Origin: Streptomyces sp. NTH33
GTDB taxonomy: Bacteria; Actinomycetota; Actinomycetes; Streptomycetales; Streptomycetaceae
DNA length: 59,728 bases
Direction: 5' to 3'
Assembly: GCF_003236365.1 (NCBI RefSeq)
Contig: NZ_POTZ01000001.1
Location: forward strand, 1-59,728
Positions within the stretch are counted from its first letter, which is position 1, and each line of letters begins with the position of its first letter. Of this stretch, positions 8,505-17,977 are shown piece by piece. Under the pieces are notes generated by a model. The model saw only the letters and a list, made by a program, of their open reading frames with translations, was not told where the DNA came from and ran no database searches. Position numbers and translations under genes: made by a program.

Positions 8505-11153
8505 ATGAGCGAGCACCGTCGCAAACCGCCGCAGCCGCAGGGAGGCGGACGTGCCGCGGCCCGACGCGGCCAGTCCGGTTCGTCCTCCGGCCGCCGCGCG
8601 GCACCGCGAGGCGCCACCGGGTCTCCGTCCGATTCCTATGGGCCGGGTGCCCACGGCCCGGGAGGTGAGGGCCGTACGTACGGCGGCCGCGCCGAGGCAC
8701 GACGCGCGGCACAGAGAGGCGGGAGCCGCCGAGCCGGTTCCACCGGGCCCGGGCGCGGCAGAGGGCGCGCGGCGCCTCCCGGCAAGGAGCGGATCATCGA
8801 CTACCCCCGCCACGACAAGGACGGCTGGCGCCGCTGGATGCCGTCCTGGAAGCTCGTCTCCGGGTTGTGCATCGCCTTCTTCGGCAGCCTCGTGGCCGTC
8901 GCCGGCGTCGGGTACGCGATGGTGAGTGTGCCCAGTGAGGCGCACGCCGCGGCGTTGTCGCAGAACAACGTCTACTACTGGTCCGACAAGACGCAGATGG
9001 TCGCCACCGGCAGCGGTCAGAACCGGCAGAACCTTCCGTTCGACCGGATTCCCGAAGCCATGCAGTGGGCGGTGATCTCGGCCGAGAACAAGAGCTTCTA
9101 CGACGACTCGGGTGTCGACCCGATGGGGATCGCCCGCGCGCTGGCCAACATGGCGCGAGGCGGTGACACGCAGGGTGGCTCGACGATCACCCAGCAGTTC
9201 GTGAAGAACACCTACCTGAGTCAGGAACAGACGGTCTCCCGGAAGTTCAAGGAGATGTTCATCTCGATCAAGGTGGGCACGAAGCTCACCAAGCAGGACA
9301 TCCTCCAGGGCTACCTGAACACCTCGTACTACGGCCGTGGCGCCTACGGCATCCAGGCCGCCGCCCAGACGTACTACGGCAAGGACGCCGTCGATCTCAC
9401 GCCGAGCGAATGCGCCGTCCTCGCCGCTCTGCTCAAGGGCCCGACGTACTACGACCCCGCGGGCAACGAGAACCTCGACGCCTCGGCCACCGCCGATGCC
9501 AACCGCAAGCGTTCGGAGCTGCGGTGGAGCTGGATCCTCGAGCAGATGCACAAGGACAAGCGCCTCTCGGACGCCGACTACCAGGAGGCGATCAAGAAGT
9601 ACCCCCTGCCTCAGGGCCGTAAAGCGATCAAGGGCATGACCGGCCAGGTCAGCTATCTCGTCGACGCGGCGAAGCGGTACGTCCTGAAGCACTCCGACAT
9701 CACGGAGGCGCAGTTCGACCAGGGCGGGTACCAGATCTACACCACCTTCGAGAAGGGCAAGGTCGAGGCGCTCGCCAAGGCCGTCAAGAAGGTGGAGAAG
9801 GAAAACATCGACCCGAAGCGCGAGGAGGACCAGCACGTCCAGTTCGGTGCGGCGTCGGTGAAGCCCAATGACGGTGCGATCGTCGCGCTCTACGGCGGTG
9901 TCGGCTTCGAGAACGGCCACTTCAACAACAACGCGGACACCTCGGGCGTCCCCGTCGGTTCGACGTGGAAGCCGTTCGTGCTCGCCGCGGCGATGCAGTA
10001 CGGCACCTACAAGACCGATGGCGTGGGGATCTCACCGCTCAGCAAGTACAACGGTGACGACCGCCTGAAGATCAGGAACAACGACGGGTCCTTCGTCCTC
10101 AAGAAGGACAACACGCCCTTCCTCCAGAAGAACGAGAGCCCCTACCCGTGGGGCTTCATCACCCTGCGCAAGGCGATGGAGCAGTCCGTCAACACCCCCT
10201 TCGTACAGCTCGGCATGGACGTGGGGATGAGGAACGTGGCGGACGTGGCGGAGAAATCCGGCATTCTGAAGGACAGCTTCGCCGACCTCAACGCGTCGTT
10301 CGCCCTCGGTACGTCGACCCCCAGCGCGATCCGCATGGCCGACTCCTACGCGACGTTCGCGGCGTCGGGCAAGCAGGCCGACCCGTACTCGGTGACAGCC
10401 GTCAAGCACAACGGTTCGGAGGTGCCCGGCTTCGAGAAGCCGCGCATCAAGCAGGCGATGCCCGAGAGCGTGGCGCACAACGTCACCGACGTCCTCGAGA
10501 ACGTCATCGAGAACGGCACGGCCAAGAACGCGCTCGCCCTGGGCCGTAAGGCCGCGGGCAAGACGGGCACCACCGACGAGAACAAGTCCGCGTGGTTCGT
10601 CGGCTACACCCAGCAGCTGTCGACCGCGGTGGCGATGTTCCGTGAGGACCCCAAGAGCCACAAGCTGCTCTCCATGAACGGCACGGCGGGCAAGGACTCC
10701 ATCCACGGTGGTGACATTCCCACGCAGGTGTGGACCGAGTACATGAAGGAAGCCCTGAGGGGGAAGCCCGACCCCGGCTTCCCCAAGGCCGAGGAGATCG
10801 GCGAGATCGCGGACGGGATAGGCGCACCCTCCCCGACTCCGTCCCCGACCGTCACCGAGACCGTGGAGGAGAGCCCGACTGCCTCGCCCGAGCCCAGCCA
10901 GACCGAGACCAGCCCGGAGCCCACGCCGACCCGGACACGTTGCGGTTTCTTCGGCTGCAACGGCAACGGCAATGGCAATGGCAACGGCAACGGCAACGGC
11001 AACGGTGGTCAGACGGGCGACGGCGGCACGGACGGCGGCATCACTCCGGAGCCTTCGGCCACCGACACAGGTGGTATCGACAACAGCACCGGAGGCGGCA
11101 ACCGGGGCAGCGGCAACGGAGGCACCGGTTTCTTCGGAGGCCCGGCCGGTTGA
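8505..11153 (+). CDS. Class A penicillin-binding protein (glycosyltransferase/transpeptidase)
   Basis: This 882-residue bifunctional enzyme polymerises and cross-links peptidoglycan. A basic, disordered cytoplasmic N-terminus precedes a single membrane helix near residues 115-138. The GT51 domain shows the catalytic-Glu motif AENKSFYDDSGVD (about residue 193) and GGSTITQQFVKN. The transpeptidase domain has all three motifs: STWK at 486-489, SVN at 561-563 and KTGTT at 686-690. The tail is Pro/Thr/Glu-rich and then contains seven Gly-Asn dipeptides in a row, encoded by ggcaac/ggcaat repeats at about 10960-11002. I chose ATG 8505 (MSEHRRKPP) because GAGGAG lies 10 nt upstream; an ATG at 8409 would add 32 unlikely residues. 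The femX and MurJ neighbours support a wall-synthesis context. Confidence 0.95.
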   Translation: MSEHRRKPPQPQGGGRAAARRGQSGSSSGRRAAPRGATGSPSDSYGPGAHGPGGEGRTYGGRAEARRAAQRGGSRRAGSTGPGRGRGRAAPPGKERIIDYPRHDKDGWRRWMPSWKLVSGLCIAFFGSLVAVAGVGYAMVSVPSEAHAAALSQNNVYYWSDKTQMVATGSGQNRQNLPFDRIPEAMQWAVISAENKSFYDDSGVDPMGIARALANMARGGDTQGGSTITQQFVKNTYLSQEQTVSRKFKEMFISIKVGTKLTKQDILQGYLNTSYYGRGAYGIQAAAQTYYGKDAVDLTPSECAVLAALLKGPTYYDPAGNENLDASATADANRKRSELRWSWILEQMHKDKRLSDADYQEAIKKYPLPQGRKAIKGMTGQVSYLVDAAKRYVLKHSDITEAQFDQGGYQIYTTFEKGKVEALAKAVKKVEKENIDPKREEDQHVQFGAASVKPNDGAIVALYGGVGFENGHFNNNADTSGVPVGSTWKPFVLAAAMQYGTYKTDGVGISPLSKYNGDDRLKIRNNDGSFVLKKDNTPFLQKNESPYPWGFITLRKAMEQSVNTPFVQLGMDVGMRNVADVAEKSGILKDSFADLNASFALGTSTPSAIRMADSYATFAASGKQADPYSVTAVKHNGSEVPGFEKPRIKQAMPESVAHNVTDVLENVIENGTAKNALALGRKAAGKTGTTDENKSAWFVGYTQQLSTAVAMFREDPKSHKLLSMNGTAGKDSIHGGDIPTQVWTEYMKEALRGKPDPGFPKAEEIGEIADGIGAPSPTPSPTVTETVEESPTASPEPSQTETSPEPTPTRTRCGFFGCNGNGNGNGNGNGNGNGGQTGDGGTDGGITPEPSATDTGGIDNSTGGGNRGSGNGGTGFFGGPAG

Positions 11154-11160
11154 TCCGAGG

Positions 11161-11197
11161 CGAGCGCGCGCCACGACCAAGTCGTGGCGCGCGCTCG
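11161..11197 (+). terminator. Hairpin after penicillin-binding protein gene
   Basis: A perfect 17-bp stem (CGAGCGCGCGCCACGAC with its complement) encloses a 3-nt loop 7 bp beyond the stop codon. There is no long T-run, as is common in high-GC terminators. Confidence 0.85.
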
Positions 11198-11554
11198 TAT
11201 GGGTGATACAGCGCCACGCCCATGCGCGAGACGGTCTCAGGCTGCTCACCCGAAGCGCCCCTTCCCTGCAACCGTCGTGCTGCCCATCGCGGCCACCCCT
11301 ACCCTGAAGATGCGACTGGTGAGGCACGGAGCCACCCATGGAGTGCTCTCCGGCGCGGTGCTCGCTGCGACGGCGGGTCGCGGCGCCACAGCGGCCGACA
11401 GTCCTCCCGCCCGCCCAGTACGTCGCCCGGCGAGCACCGCGAGCCGTCGACCGGCACCGCACGGGCCGCGACGGGTGTATCGATCCGGGTGATGGAAGCC
11501 GGCAGCGGGATCGGGCCCGCGCCGTTCGCGGTCTCGTACGGCAGGATGTGCGGC
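11198..11554. other. Intergenic region upstream of the GT87 gene
   Basis: About 350 bp separate the terminator from the next start codon. I see no operator, RNA or convincing coding frame here; reading frames that cross it have no ribosome-binding site and no family resemblance. It presumably carries the promoter of the downstream glycosyltransferase gene. Confidence 0.4.
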
Positions 11555-13063
11555 ATGCCCAGTGGAGAATCGACGCACGCGAGCGTCCACGAACCGGAGC
11601 CGGTGGGGCCGACCAAGGAGGATCCGGTCGCCGCTGCCGGCAGTGAGCTGATCGGCGGCCCGGTCGGGCGGCGCGCCCTGACCGGGACGTCCTGGTGGAC
11701 CCCGGTGCGGGTCGTCGCGCTCGTCGCGATCGGCATGTTCGCCCTCGGCCTGGTCCAGAAGGCGCCCTGCTACCAGGGCGCCTGGTTCTTCGGTCCGAGC
11801 TCGCAGTACACGAAGGCCTGCTACTCGGACATCCCGCACCTCTACCAGGGGCGCGGCTTCGCCGACGGCCTCGTGCCCTACTTCGACAGACTCTCCGGCG
11901 ACATGCCGTACCTGGAGTACCCGGTGCTGACCGGGCTGTTCATGGAGGTGGCCTCCTGGCTGACCCCGCACAGCGGCAGCATCCAGCACCAGGAGCAGTG
12001 GTACTGGATGGTCAACGCCGGGATGCTGATGGTGTGCGCGGCCGTCATCGCCGTCTGCGTGACCCGTACGCACGCCCGGCGGCCGTGGGACGGTCTGCTG
12101 GTCGCCCTGGCGCCAGCCTTCGCGCTGACCGCCACCATCAACTGGGACCTGCTGGCGGTCGCCCTGACGGCCGCCGCGATGCTGATGTGGTCCCGGGGAC
12201 GCTCGCTCGCCTTCGGCGTCCTGCTGGGGCTCGCCACGGCCGCCAAGCTCTACCCCGTCTTCCTGCTCGGCCCGCTGTTCCTGCTGTGCTGGCGTGCGGG
12301 GAAGTGGCGCGACTTCGGCAGGGCCCTGGCGGGCGCGGTCGCCGCCTGGCTGGTGGTGAACCTGCCGGTGATGGCCTTCGCCACGGACGGCTGGTGGCAG
12401 TTCTACAAGTTCAGCCATGACCGGGGCGTCGACTTCGGTTCCTTCTGGCTGATCTGGTCCCAGAACTCCAGCAATCCGCCCAGCACCGACTTCGTCAACA
12501 CCACGGCCACCCTGCTGGTGGTGCTGTGCGCCCTCGGCATCGCGGTGCTGACGCTGACCGCCCCGCGCCGTCCGCGCTTTGCCCAGCTCGCCTTTCTGAT
12601 CGTGGCGGCCTTCATCGTCACCAACAAGGTCTATTCGCCGCAGTACGTCCTGTGGCTGGTGCCGCTGGCCGTGCTGGCGCGGCCCAAGTGGCGGGACTTC
12701 CTGGTCTGGCAGGCCTGCGAGGTGGCGTACTTCCTCGGGATCTGGATGTACCTCGCGTACACGACCAGCGGAGACGCCCACAAGGGTCTGCCGACCGACG
12801 GCTACCACTGGGCGATCGCCGTGCATCTGCTGGGCACGCTGTACCTGTGCGCGGTCGTCGTGCGCGACATCCTCATGCCGGAGAGGGACGTGGTGCGCCG
12901 CGCCGGCGACGACGACCCCTCGGGCGGCGTTCTCGACGGCGCCGAGGACGTCTTCGCCCTCGATACGCGCACTCCTTCGCCGCGCCACGTGGCCCACGTC
13001 GGCGCACCGCAGGTGGAGTGGGGCGGCCGGAGCGCGGCCGCACCCCGGGACGATTCGCCCTGA
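11555..13063 (+). CDS. GT87-type polyprenol-linked membrane glycosyltransferase
   Basis: This protein of about 502 residues has about ten predicted membrane helices. It shows features of the GT-C fold family GT87 (formerly DUF2029): an acidic extracytoplasmic loop early on (FADGLVPYFDRLSGDMPYLEYPVLTG), then TATINWDLLAVALTAAAM, GVLLGLATAAKLYPVFLLGP and, later, TNKVYSPQYVLWLVPL. Members transfer mannose or related sugars from polyprenol-phosphate donors on the outer face of the membrane. The acceptor cannot be deduced. The start is ATG 11555, with an in-frame ATG at 11546 as an alternative. The hydrophilic C-terminal tail of about 75 residues has no clear motif. A bidirectional terminator follows. 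Confidence 0.85.
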   Translation: MPSGESTHASVHEPEPVGPTKEDPVAAAGSELIGGPVGRRALTGTSWWTPVRVVALVAIGMFALGLVQKAPCYQGAWFFGPSSQYTKACYSDIPHLYQGRGFADGLVPYFDRLSGDMPYLEYPVLTGLFMEVASWLTPHSGSIQHQEQWYWMVNAGMLMVCAAVIAVCVTRTHARRPWDGLLVALAPAFALTATINWDLLAVALTAAAMLMWSRGRSLAFGVLLGLATAAKLYPVFLLGPLFLLCWRAGKWRDFGRALAGAVAAWLVVNLPVMAFATDGWWQFYKFSHDRGVDFGSFWLIWSQNSSNPPSTDFVNTTATLLVVLCALGIAVLTLTAPRRPRFAQLAFLIVAAFIVTNKVYSPQYVLWLVPLAVLARPKWRDFLVWQACEVAYFLGIWMYLAYTTSGDAHKGLPTDGYHWAIAVHLLGTLYLCAVVVRDILMPERDVVRRAGDDDPSGGVLDGAEDVFALDTRTPSPRHVAHVGAPQVEWGGRSAAAPRDDSP

Positions 13064-13134
13064 GCGAACGCGCCCGCTCACGGAGGACCTGCGGACCTGA
13101 GGACCTGAGGGCATGAGGGCATGAGGACATACGG

Positions 13135-13172
13135 AAAGGCCGTACACGGTCACTGCCGTGTACGGCCTTTTT
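13135..13172. terminator. Bidirectional terminator between convergent genes
   Basis: Arms AAAGGCCGTACACGG and CCGTGTACGGCCTTT form a 15-bp perfect stem with a 6-nt loop. A/T runs on both flanks make it a good terminator for both the GT87 gene (plus) and the racemase-like gene (minus). Just before it (13089-13130) short degenerate repeats of GAGGACCTG/GGGCATGA type occur. Confidence 0.9.
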
Positions 13173-13187
13173 GCAGGAGAAGAGGGC

Positions 13188-14219
13188 TCAGCGGTCCACG
13201 AGCCGGTCGAACTGCGTGGTGGTGTGCCGCAGATGCGCCACCAGCTCGTCACCGACCTCGGGCTCCTGGGCGTCCGCGGGGATGAACAGGATCGACACCT
13301 GCATGTGCGGCGGCTCCGCGAACCAGCGCTGCTTGCCGCTCCAGACGAACGGGGAGAGGTTCCGGTTCACCGTGGCCAGACCGGCGCGGGCGACGCCCTT
13401 GGCCCGCGGCATGACGCCGTGCAGCGCTTTGGGGGCCTCCAGGCCCACCCCGTGCGACGTACCGCCCGCCACGACCACCAGGAAGCCGTCCGAGGCCGCC
13501 TTCTGCTGGCGGTAGCCGAAGCGGTCACCCTTGGCGACCCGCGTGACGTCCAGGACCGCGCCGCGGTACTCGGTGGCCTCGTGGTCCCCCAGCCACAGCC
13601 GTGTGCCGATCCGGGCACGGAAACGGGTCTGCGGGAACTGCTGCTGCAGCCGGGCGAGTTCGTCCGCCTTGAGATGGCTGACGAACATCGTGTGCAACGG
13701 CAGCCGGGCCGCGCGCAGCCGGTCCATCCAGCCGATGACCTCCTCCACGGCGTCCGAGCCGTCGGTGCGGTCCAGCGGCAGGTGGAGGGCGAAACCCTCC
13801 AGCCGGACGTTCTCGATGGCGGAGTGCAGCTGCGGCAGGTCCTGCTCGCTGACTCCGTGCCGCTTCATCGAGGACATCACCTCGATGACGACACGGGCCC
13901 CGACAAGGCCGTACACCCCGTCGACCGACGACACCGAGCGGACCACCCGGTCGGGCAGCGGCACCGGCTCCTCGCCGCGGCGGTACGGCGTGAGCACCAG
14001 CAGGTCACCGCTGAAGAAGTCCTTGATGCGCGCGGCCTCGTACGTCGTGCCGACGGCGAGGATGTCCGTACCCAGCCGGGTGACCTCCTCCGCCAGCCGC
14101 TCGTGCCCGAAGCCGTAGCCGTTGCCCTTGCAGACCGGGACGAGCCCCGGGAACTGCTCCTGCACGTGCTTGTGGTGCGCCCGCCAGCGCGCGGTGTCGA
14201 CGTAGAGCGTGAGCGCCAT
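13188..14219 (-). CDS. Alanine-racemase-like PLP (fold III) protein
   Basis: This 343-residue protein resembles the TIM-barrel domain of alanine racemase. The PLP lysine is recognisable as K31 in VPVCKGNGYGFGHERLA, the counterpart of the VKADAYGHG motif. The C-terminal beta domain is unusual. The region that should hold the catalytic tyrosine and the GRISMDQ-like signature reads instead NRNLSPFVWSGKQRWFAEPPHMQ, so racemase activity is doubtful. It lies 92 bp downstream of femX on the same strand and is probably co-transcribed. This suggests a role in peptidoglycan side-chain or cross-bridge chemistry, or in amino-acid supply for it. It could alternatively be a PLP-binding homeostasis protein. 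The fold assignment is solid and the activity is not. Confidence 0.75.
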   Translation of the reverse strand: MALTLYVDTARWRAHHKHVQEQFPGLVPVCKGNGYGFGHERLAEEVTRLGTDILAVGTTYEAARIKDFFSGDLLVLTPYRRGEEPVPLPDRVVRSVSSVDGVYGLVGARVVIEVMSSMKRHGVSEQDLPQLHSAIENVRLEGFALHLPLDRTDGSDAVEEVIGWMDRLRAARLPLHTMFVSHLKADELARLQQQFPQTRFRARIGTRLWLGDHEATEYRGAVLDVTRVAKGDRFGYRQQKAASDGFLVVVAGGTSHGVGLEAPKALHGVMPRAKGVARAGLATVNRNLSPFVWSGKQRWFAEPPHMQVSILFIPADAQEPEVGDELVAHLRHTTTQFDRLVDR

Positions 14220-14311
14220 GGCCGGACCTGGAACCTTTCTCGTGGCTGCGGTGTATCAGAAGTATGGGAAGTGTGGAAGGTGTCGACGGAACAGAGGCGA
14301 AGAGCGTCAGG

Positions 14312-15433
14312 TCAGCGTCGCGACATGTAGATGTCGAGCGCCTTGTGGAGCAGCTTGTTCAGCGGGAAGTCCCACTCGCCGAGGTACTCGGCGGCCTGTC
14401 CGCCGGTGCCGACCTTGAACTGGATCAGGCCGAAGAGGTGGTCGGTCTCGTCCAGAGAGTCGGAGATGCCGCGCAGGTCGTAGACCGTGGCGCCGAGCGC
14501 GTAGGCGTCGCGCAGCATCCGCCACTGCATCGCGTTCGAGGGCCGGACCTCCCGGCCGATGTTGTCGGAGGCACCGTAGGAGTACCAGACGTGCCCGCCG
14601 ACGATCAGCATGGTGGCCGCGGCCAGGTTCACACCGTTGTGCCGGGCGAAGTACAGCCGCATGCGGTTGGGGTCCTCGGTGTTGAGGGCCGTCCACATGC
14701 GCTGGAAGTACGACAGCGGGCGGGGCCGGAAGTGGTCGCGCACCGCGGTGATCTCGTACAGCCGCTGCCATTCCTCGAGGTCCTGGTAGCCGCCCTGGAC
14801 GACCTCGACACCGGCCTTCTCGGCCTTCTTGATGTTGCGGCGCCACAGCTGGTTGAAGTTCTTGTGCACCTCTTCCAGGGACCGGTTGGCCAGCGGCACC
14901 TGGAAGACGTAGCGGGGCTGGACGTCACCGAAGCCCGCGCCGCCGTCCTCACCCTGCTGCCAGCCCATACGGCGCAGCTTGTCGGAGACCTCGAAGGCGC
15001 GGGGCTCGATGAAGTCGGCCTCCAGGTCGCGCAGGCGCTTGACGTCCGAGTCCTGGATGCCCTTCTTGATGGTCTCGGCGTTCCAGCGGCGGATGACCAC
15101 CGGCGGGCCCATCTTCACCGAGAAGGCGCCCTGCTGCTTCAGATGCGCCAGCATCGGCCGGATCCAGTCGTCGAGATTCGGCGCGAACCAGTTGATGACC
15201 GGGCCCTCGGGCAGATAGGCGAGATACCGCTTGATCTTGGGCAACTGGCGGTACAGGACAAGTCCGGCGCCGACCAGCTCACCGGTGCGGTCGTCGAACC
15301 AGCCCAGGTTCTCCGAGCGCCACTCCGACTTGACGTCCGCCCAGGCCGGGACCTGCATGTGACTCGCCGCGGGCAGGCTCTGGACGTAGGCCAGATGCTG
15401 CTCTCGACTGATGGTCCTCAGGGTCAGGCTCAT
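14312..15433 (-). CDS. femX: FemX, peptidoglycan interpeptide-bridge aminoacyltransferase
   Basis: This 373-residue cytoplasmic enzyme belongs to the FemABX family, which uses aminoacyl-tRNA to add the first bridge residue to lipid II. In Streptomyces this is the single glycine on LL-diaminopimelate. Two GNAT-like subdomains are visible: an N-terminal part with ASHMQVPAWADVKSEW and LPKIKRYLAYLPEGPVI, and a C-terminal part with GHVWYSYGASDN, PSNAMQWRMLRDAYALGATVYDLRGI and HLFGLIQFKVGTGG. The NFNQLWRRNIKKAEKAGVEV segment before the second domain is the charged helix typical of the family. FemX is essential in S. coelicolor because vancomycin-type precursors otherwise accumulate uselessly. The ATG at 15433 is the natural start. 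Confidence 0.9.
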   Translation of the reverse strand: MSLTLRTISREQHLAYVQSLPAASHMQVPAWADVKSEWRSENLGWFDDRTGELVGAGLVLYRQLPKIKRYLAYLPEGPVINWFAPNLDDWIRPMLAHLKQQGAFSVKMGPPVVIRRWNAETIKKGIQDSDVKRLRDLEADFIEPRAFEVSDKLRRMGWQQGEDGGAGFGDVQPRYVFQVPLANRSLEEVHKNFNQLWRRNIKKAEKAGVEVVQGGYQDLEEWQRLYEITAVRDHFRPRPLSYFQRMWTALNTEDPNRMRLYFARHNGVNLAAATMLIVGGHVWYSYGASDNIGREVRPSNAMQWRMLRDAYALGATVYDLRGISDSLDETDHLFGLIQFKVGTGGQAAEYLGEWDFPLNKLLHKALDIYMSRR

Positions 15434-15593
15434 TCGGGGCGCTCCTCGGGCTGGTGTGTCCCCATGGGGTCAGGGGCTCCGGCTCTCGCGCCGAAGCCTA
15501 CTGCGCCCGGGGAGCGCGCAGACTGGCCGTACGCGACCTTCGCCCCGCCCTGGCGCCCGCCGGGGCGCCGTGCGCGGTCGTGCGGGCGGCGTC

Positions 15594-15627
15594 CGCGGAG
15601 TTTGGGGGACGCCGCCCGTCAGGAGCG
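15594..15627 (-). terminator. Hairpin after small membrane protein gene
   Basis: Arms GGGCGGCGTCC and GGACGCCGCCC form an 11-bp stem with a 12-nt loop located 21 bp beyond the stop codon of the minus-strand gene at 15648. Confidence 0.65.
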
Positions 15628-15647
15628 GCCGGAGTGCCCGGGATCAG

Positions 15648-15968
15648 CTAGAAGAGGCCGCCGAAGAGACCGCCGTGCGCCAGGCCGAGGTAGAAGCCGA
15701 CCGCGGAGGCGCCGAGGCCGAGGATCAGCCCGAAACGCTGACGTGTCGTCACCGAGACCCACTGACCGTACGCGCCGGTGAAGATGCCCACCAGACCGGC
15801 CCAGGAGCTCAGCAGGTGCAGACTGTGGAAGAGGAGCCCGGTGATGAAGGCCAGCACGCCCAGCGCCAGGGTCACCACGAGCAGGGTGTCCTGGAGAGGG
15901 TGGGGCTTGCCGTCCGTGGCGAAGAGGCCGCCGCCCGCGGCGGGGTTCGGTCGCATCGTCTGTGCCAT
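15648..15968 (-). CDS. Small membrane protein, function unknown
   Basis: This 106-residue protein contains three predicted membrane helices: LLVVTLALGVLAFITGLLF, HLLSSWAGLVGIFTGAYG and GLILGLGASAVGFYLGLAHG. Its N-terminus is hydrophilic (MAQTMRPNPAAGGGLF). The ATG at 15968 has a textbook GGAGG 6 nt upstream and is preferred over an upstream frame extension. It is divergent from rpsF, with about 280 bp between the starts. I know of no assigned function; its position in front of the rpsF operon is conserved in Streptomyces as far as I recall. Confidence 0.75.
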   Translation of the reverse strand: MAQTMRPNPAAGGGLFATDGKPHPLQDTLLVVTLALGVLAFITGLLFHSLHLLSSWAGLVGIFTGAYGQWVSVTTRQRFGLILGLGASAVGFYLGLAHGGLFGGLF

Positions 15969-16251
15969 GGGCACCTCCTGCGAAAGACGGCGCGTCCTGG
16001 CGCCGTGCACACCCGTGACGTCCAGATTGACGGGTCCTGCCACCCGATTTCAACCGGAAGCAGGTGTGCGGGTAATCTGTACGGTCTGCACAGTGTCTGC
16101 CCCGGCGGAGCCGCGGCGAACCCGGAGAGTGCGTCGGCCGCCCCCGATTGTCAGTGGCGGCTGATGTAATGCAGACACTGTTGCGTACGCATCACAACCC
16201 TCCTGCCACGGAACGACCGTGGCCGCTGAGTCCAAAGGAGGTGGGTTCCAC

Positions 16252-16542
16252 ATGCGTCACTACGAGGTGATGGTCATCCTCGACCCCGATCTCGAGGAGC
16301 GCTCTGTCTCCCCGCTGATCGAGAACTTCCTTTCCGTCGTCCGTGATGGTGGCGGAAAGGTCGAGAAGGTCGACACCTGGGGCCGTCGTCGTCTCGCGTA
16401 CGAGATCAAGAAGAAGCCCGAGGGCATCTACTCGGTCATCGACCTGCAGGCCGAGCCTGTGGTCGTCAAGGAGCTCGACCGCCAGATGAACCTGAACGAG
16501 TCGGTCCTCCGGACCAAGGTCCTCCGCCCCGAGACCCACTGA
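16252..16542 (+). CDS. rpsF: 30S ribosomal protein bS6
   Basis: This 96-residue protein has the complete bS6 pattern ([16 protein letters not shown] at the start, [15 protein letters not shown] in the middle and the [12 protein letters not shown] end). It binds bS18 and 16S rRNA in the platform of the small subunit. The ATG at 16252 has AAAGGAGG about 10 nt upstream; an upstream in-frame start would add 11 non-conserved residues. It is the first gene of the rpsF-ssb-rpsR-rplI operon, so its promoter should lie between 15970 and 16230. Confidence 0.97.
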   Translation: MRHYEVMVILDPDLEERSVSPLIENFLSVVRDGGGKVEKVDTWGRRRLAYEIKKKPEGIYSVIDLQAEPVVVKELDRQMNLNESVLRTKVLRPETH

Positions 16543-16618
16543 GCCCTTCCGCTCAGCCGGCCCCGGGATTCGAGTAGCAGCACAAGCAGCCAGCAGCACA
16601 CCCGCCGAGAGGTTCCCC

Positions 16619-17107
<489 letters not shown>

Positions 17108-17164
17108 GTCCTCGGACCGAGGGTGGGCCGTACCCACACTTCTTGATCACACAGGAGAAACACC

Positions 17165-17401
17165 ATGGCGAAGCCGCCTGTGCGCAAGCCTAAGAAGAAG
17201 GTCTGCGCTTTCTGCAAGGACAAGGTCACGTACGTGGACTACAAGGACACGAACATGCTGCGGAAGTTCATTTCCGACCGCGGCAAGATCCGTGCCCGCC
17301 GCGTGACCGGCAACTGCACGCAGCACCAGCGTGACGTCGCCACGGCCGTCAAGAACAGCCGTGAGATGGCGCTGCTGCCCTACACCTCCACTGCGCGCTA
17401 A
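17165..17401 (+). CDS. rpsR: 30S ribosomal protein bS18 (zinc-ribbon type)
   Basis: This 78-residue bS18 contains the cysteine motif VCAFCKD near residues 14-18 and a later [11 protein letters not shown]. This corresponds to the zinc-binding C+ form; actinobacteria often also encode a cysteine-free paralogue used under zinc limitation. It pairs with bS6 in the ribosome. CAGGAG lies 7 nt before the ATG. Tight spacing (57 bp after ssb and 18 bp before rplI) supports a single operon. Confidence 0.97.
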   Translation: MAKPPVRKPKKKVCAFCKDKVTYVDYKDTNMLRKFISDRGKIRARRVTGNCTQHQRDVATAVKNSREMALLPYTSTAR

Positions 17402-17419
17402 GGGAAGGGTGAGCCACTC

Positions 17420-17866
17420 ATGAAGATCATCCTCACCCATGAGGTTTCCGGCCTCGGCGCCGCCGGCGACGTCGTCGACGTCAAGGACGGTTACGCCCGC
17501 AACTACCTGATCCCGCGGAAGTTCGCGATCCGCTGGACCAAGGGCGGCGAGAAGGACGTCGCGCAGATCCGTCGCGCTCGCAAGATCCACGAGATCCAGA
17601 CCATCGAGCAGGCCAACCAGATCAAGGCCCAGCTCGAGGGCGTGAAGGTCCGCCTGTCGGTCCGCTCCGGCGACGCCGGCCGTCTCTTCGGTTCCGTCAC
17701 CCCGGCCGACATCGCCTCGGCGATCAAGGCTGCCGGCGGTCCCGAGGTCGACAAGCGCCGCATCGAACTGGGCGCGCCGATCAAGACCCTGGGCGCCCAC
17801 GAGACGTCCGTGCGTCTGCACCCCGAGGTTGCCGCCAAGGTCAACATCGAGGTCGTCGCGGCCTGA
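17420..17866 (+). CDS. rplI: 50S ribosomal protein bL9
   Basis: This 148-residue protein has the bL9 N-terminal domain ([32 protein letters not shown]), the long connecting helix (about 45-75) and the C-terminal rRNA-binding domain ([15 protein letters not shown]). It is the last gene of the operon and is followed within 26 bp by a strong terminator. Confidence 0.97.
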   Translation: MKIILTHEVSGLGAAGDVVDVKDGYARNYLIPRKFAIRWTKGGEKDVAQIRRARKIHEIQTIEQANQIKAQLEGVKVRLSVRSGDAGRLFGSVTPADIASAIKAAGGPEVDKRRIELGAPIKTLGAHETSVRLHPEVAAKVNIEVVAA

Positions 17867-17891
17867 CCGCCGCACTCGGCTTGAGCAGTCG

Positions 17892-17930
17892 GCAGAGGGG
17901 CCGCACCCGTCGAGGGTGCGGCCCCTCTGC
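17892..17930 (+). terminator. Terminator of the rpsF-ssb-rpsR-rplI operon
   Basis: A 17-bp perfect GC-rich stem (GCAGAGGGGCCGCACCC with its complement) closes on a 5-nt loop GTCGA just after rplI. Confidence 0.9.
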
Positions 17931-17961
17931 GTGGTCGGCGCGCGGTGGTGGGAGAAGCGGC

Positions 17962-17975
17962 GTTTCACGTGAAAC
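17962..17975. promoter_or_regulatory. parS: parS site (perfect 14-mer)
   Basis: An exact GTTTCACGTGAAAC, extended to a 16-bp palindrome by flanking C/G, lies between the convergent rplI terminator and the MATE gene, only 2 bp beyond the latter's stop codon. Confidence 0.92.
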
Positions 17976-17977
17976 GG

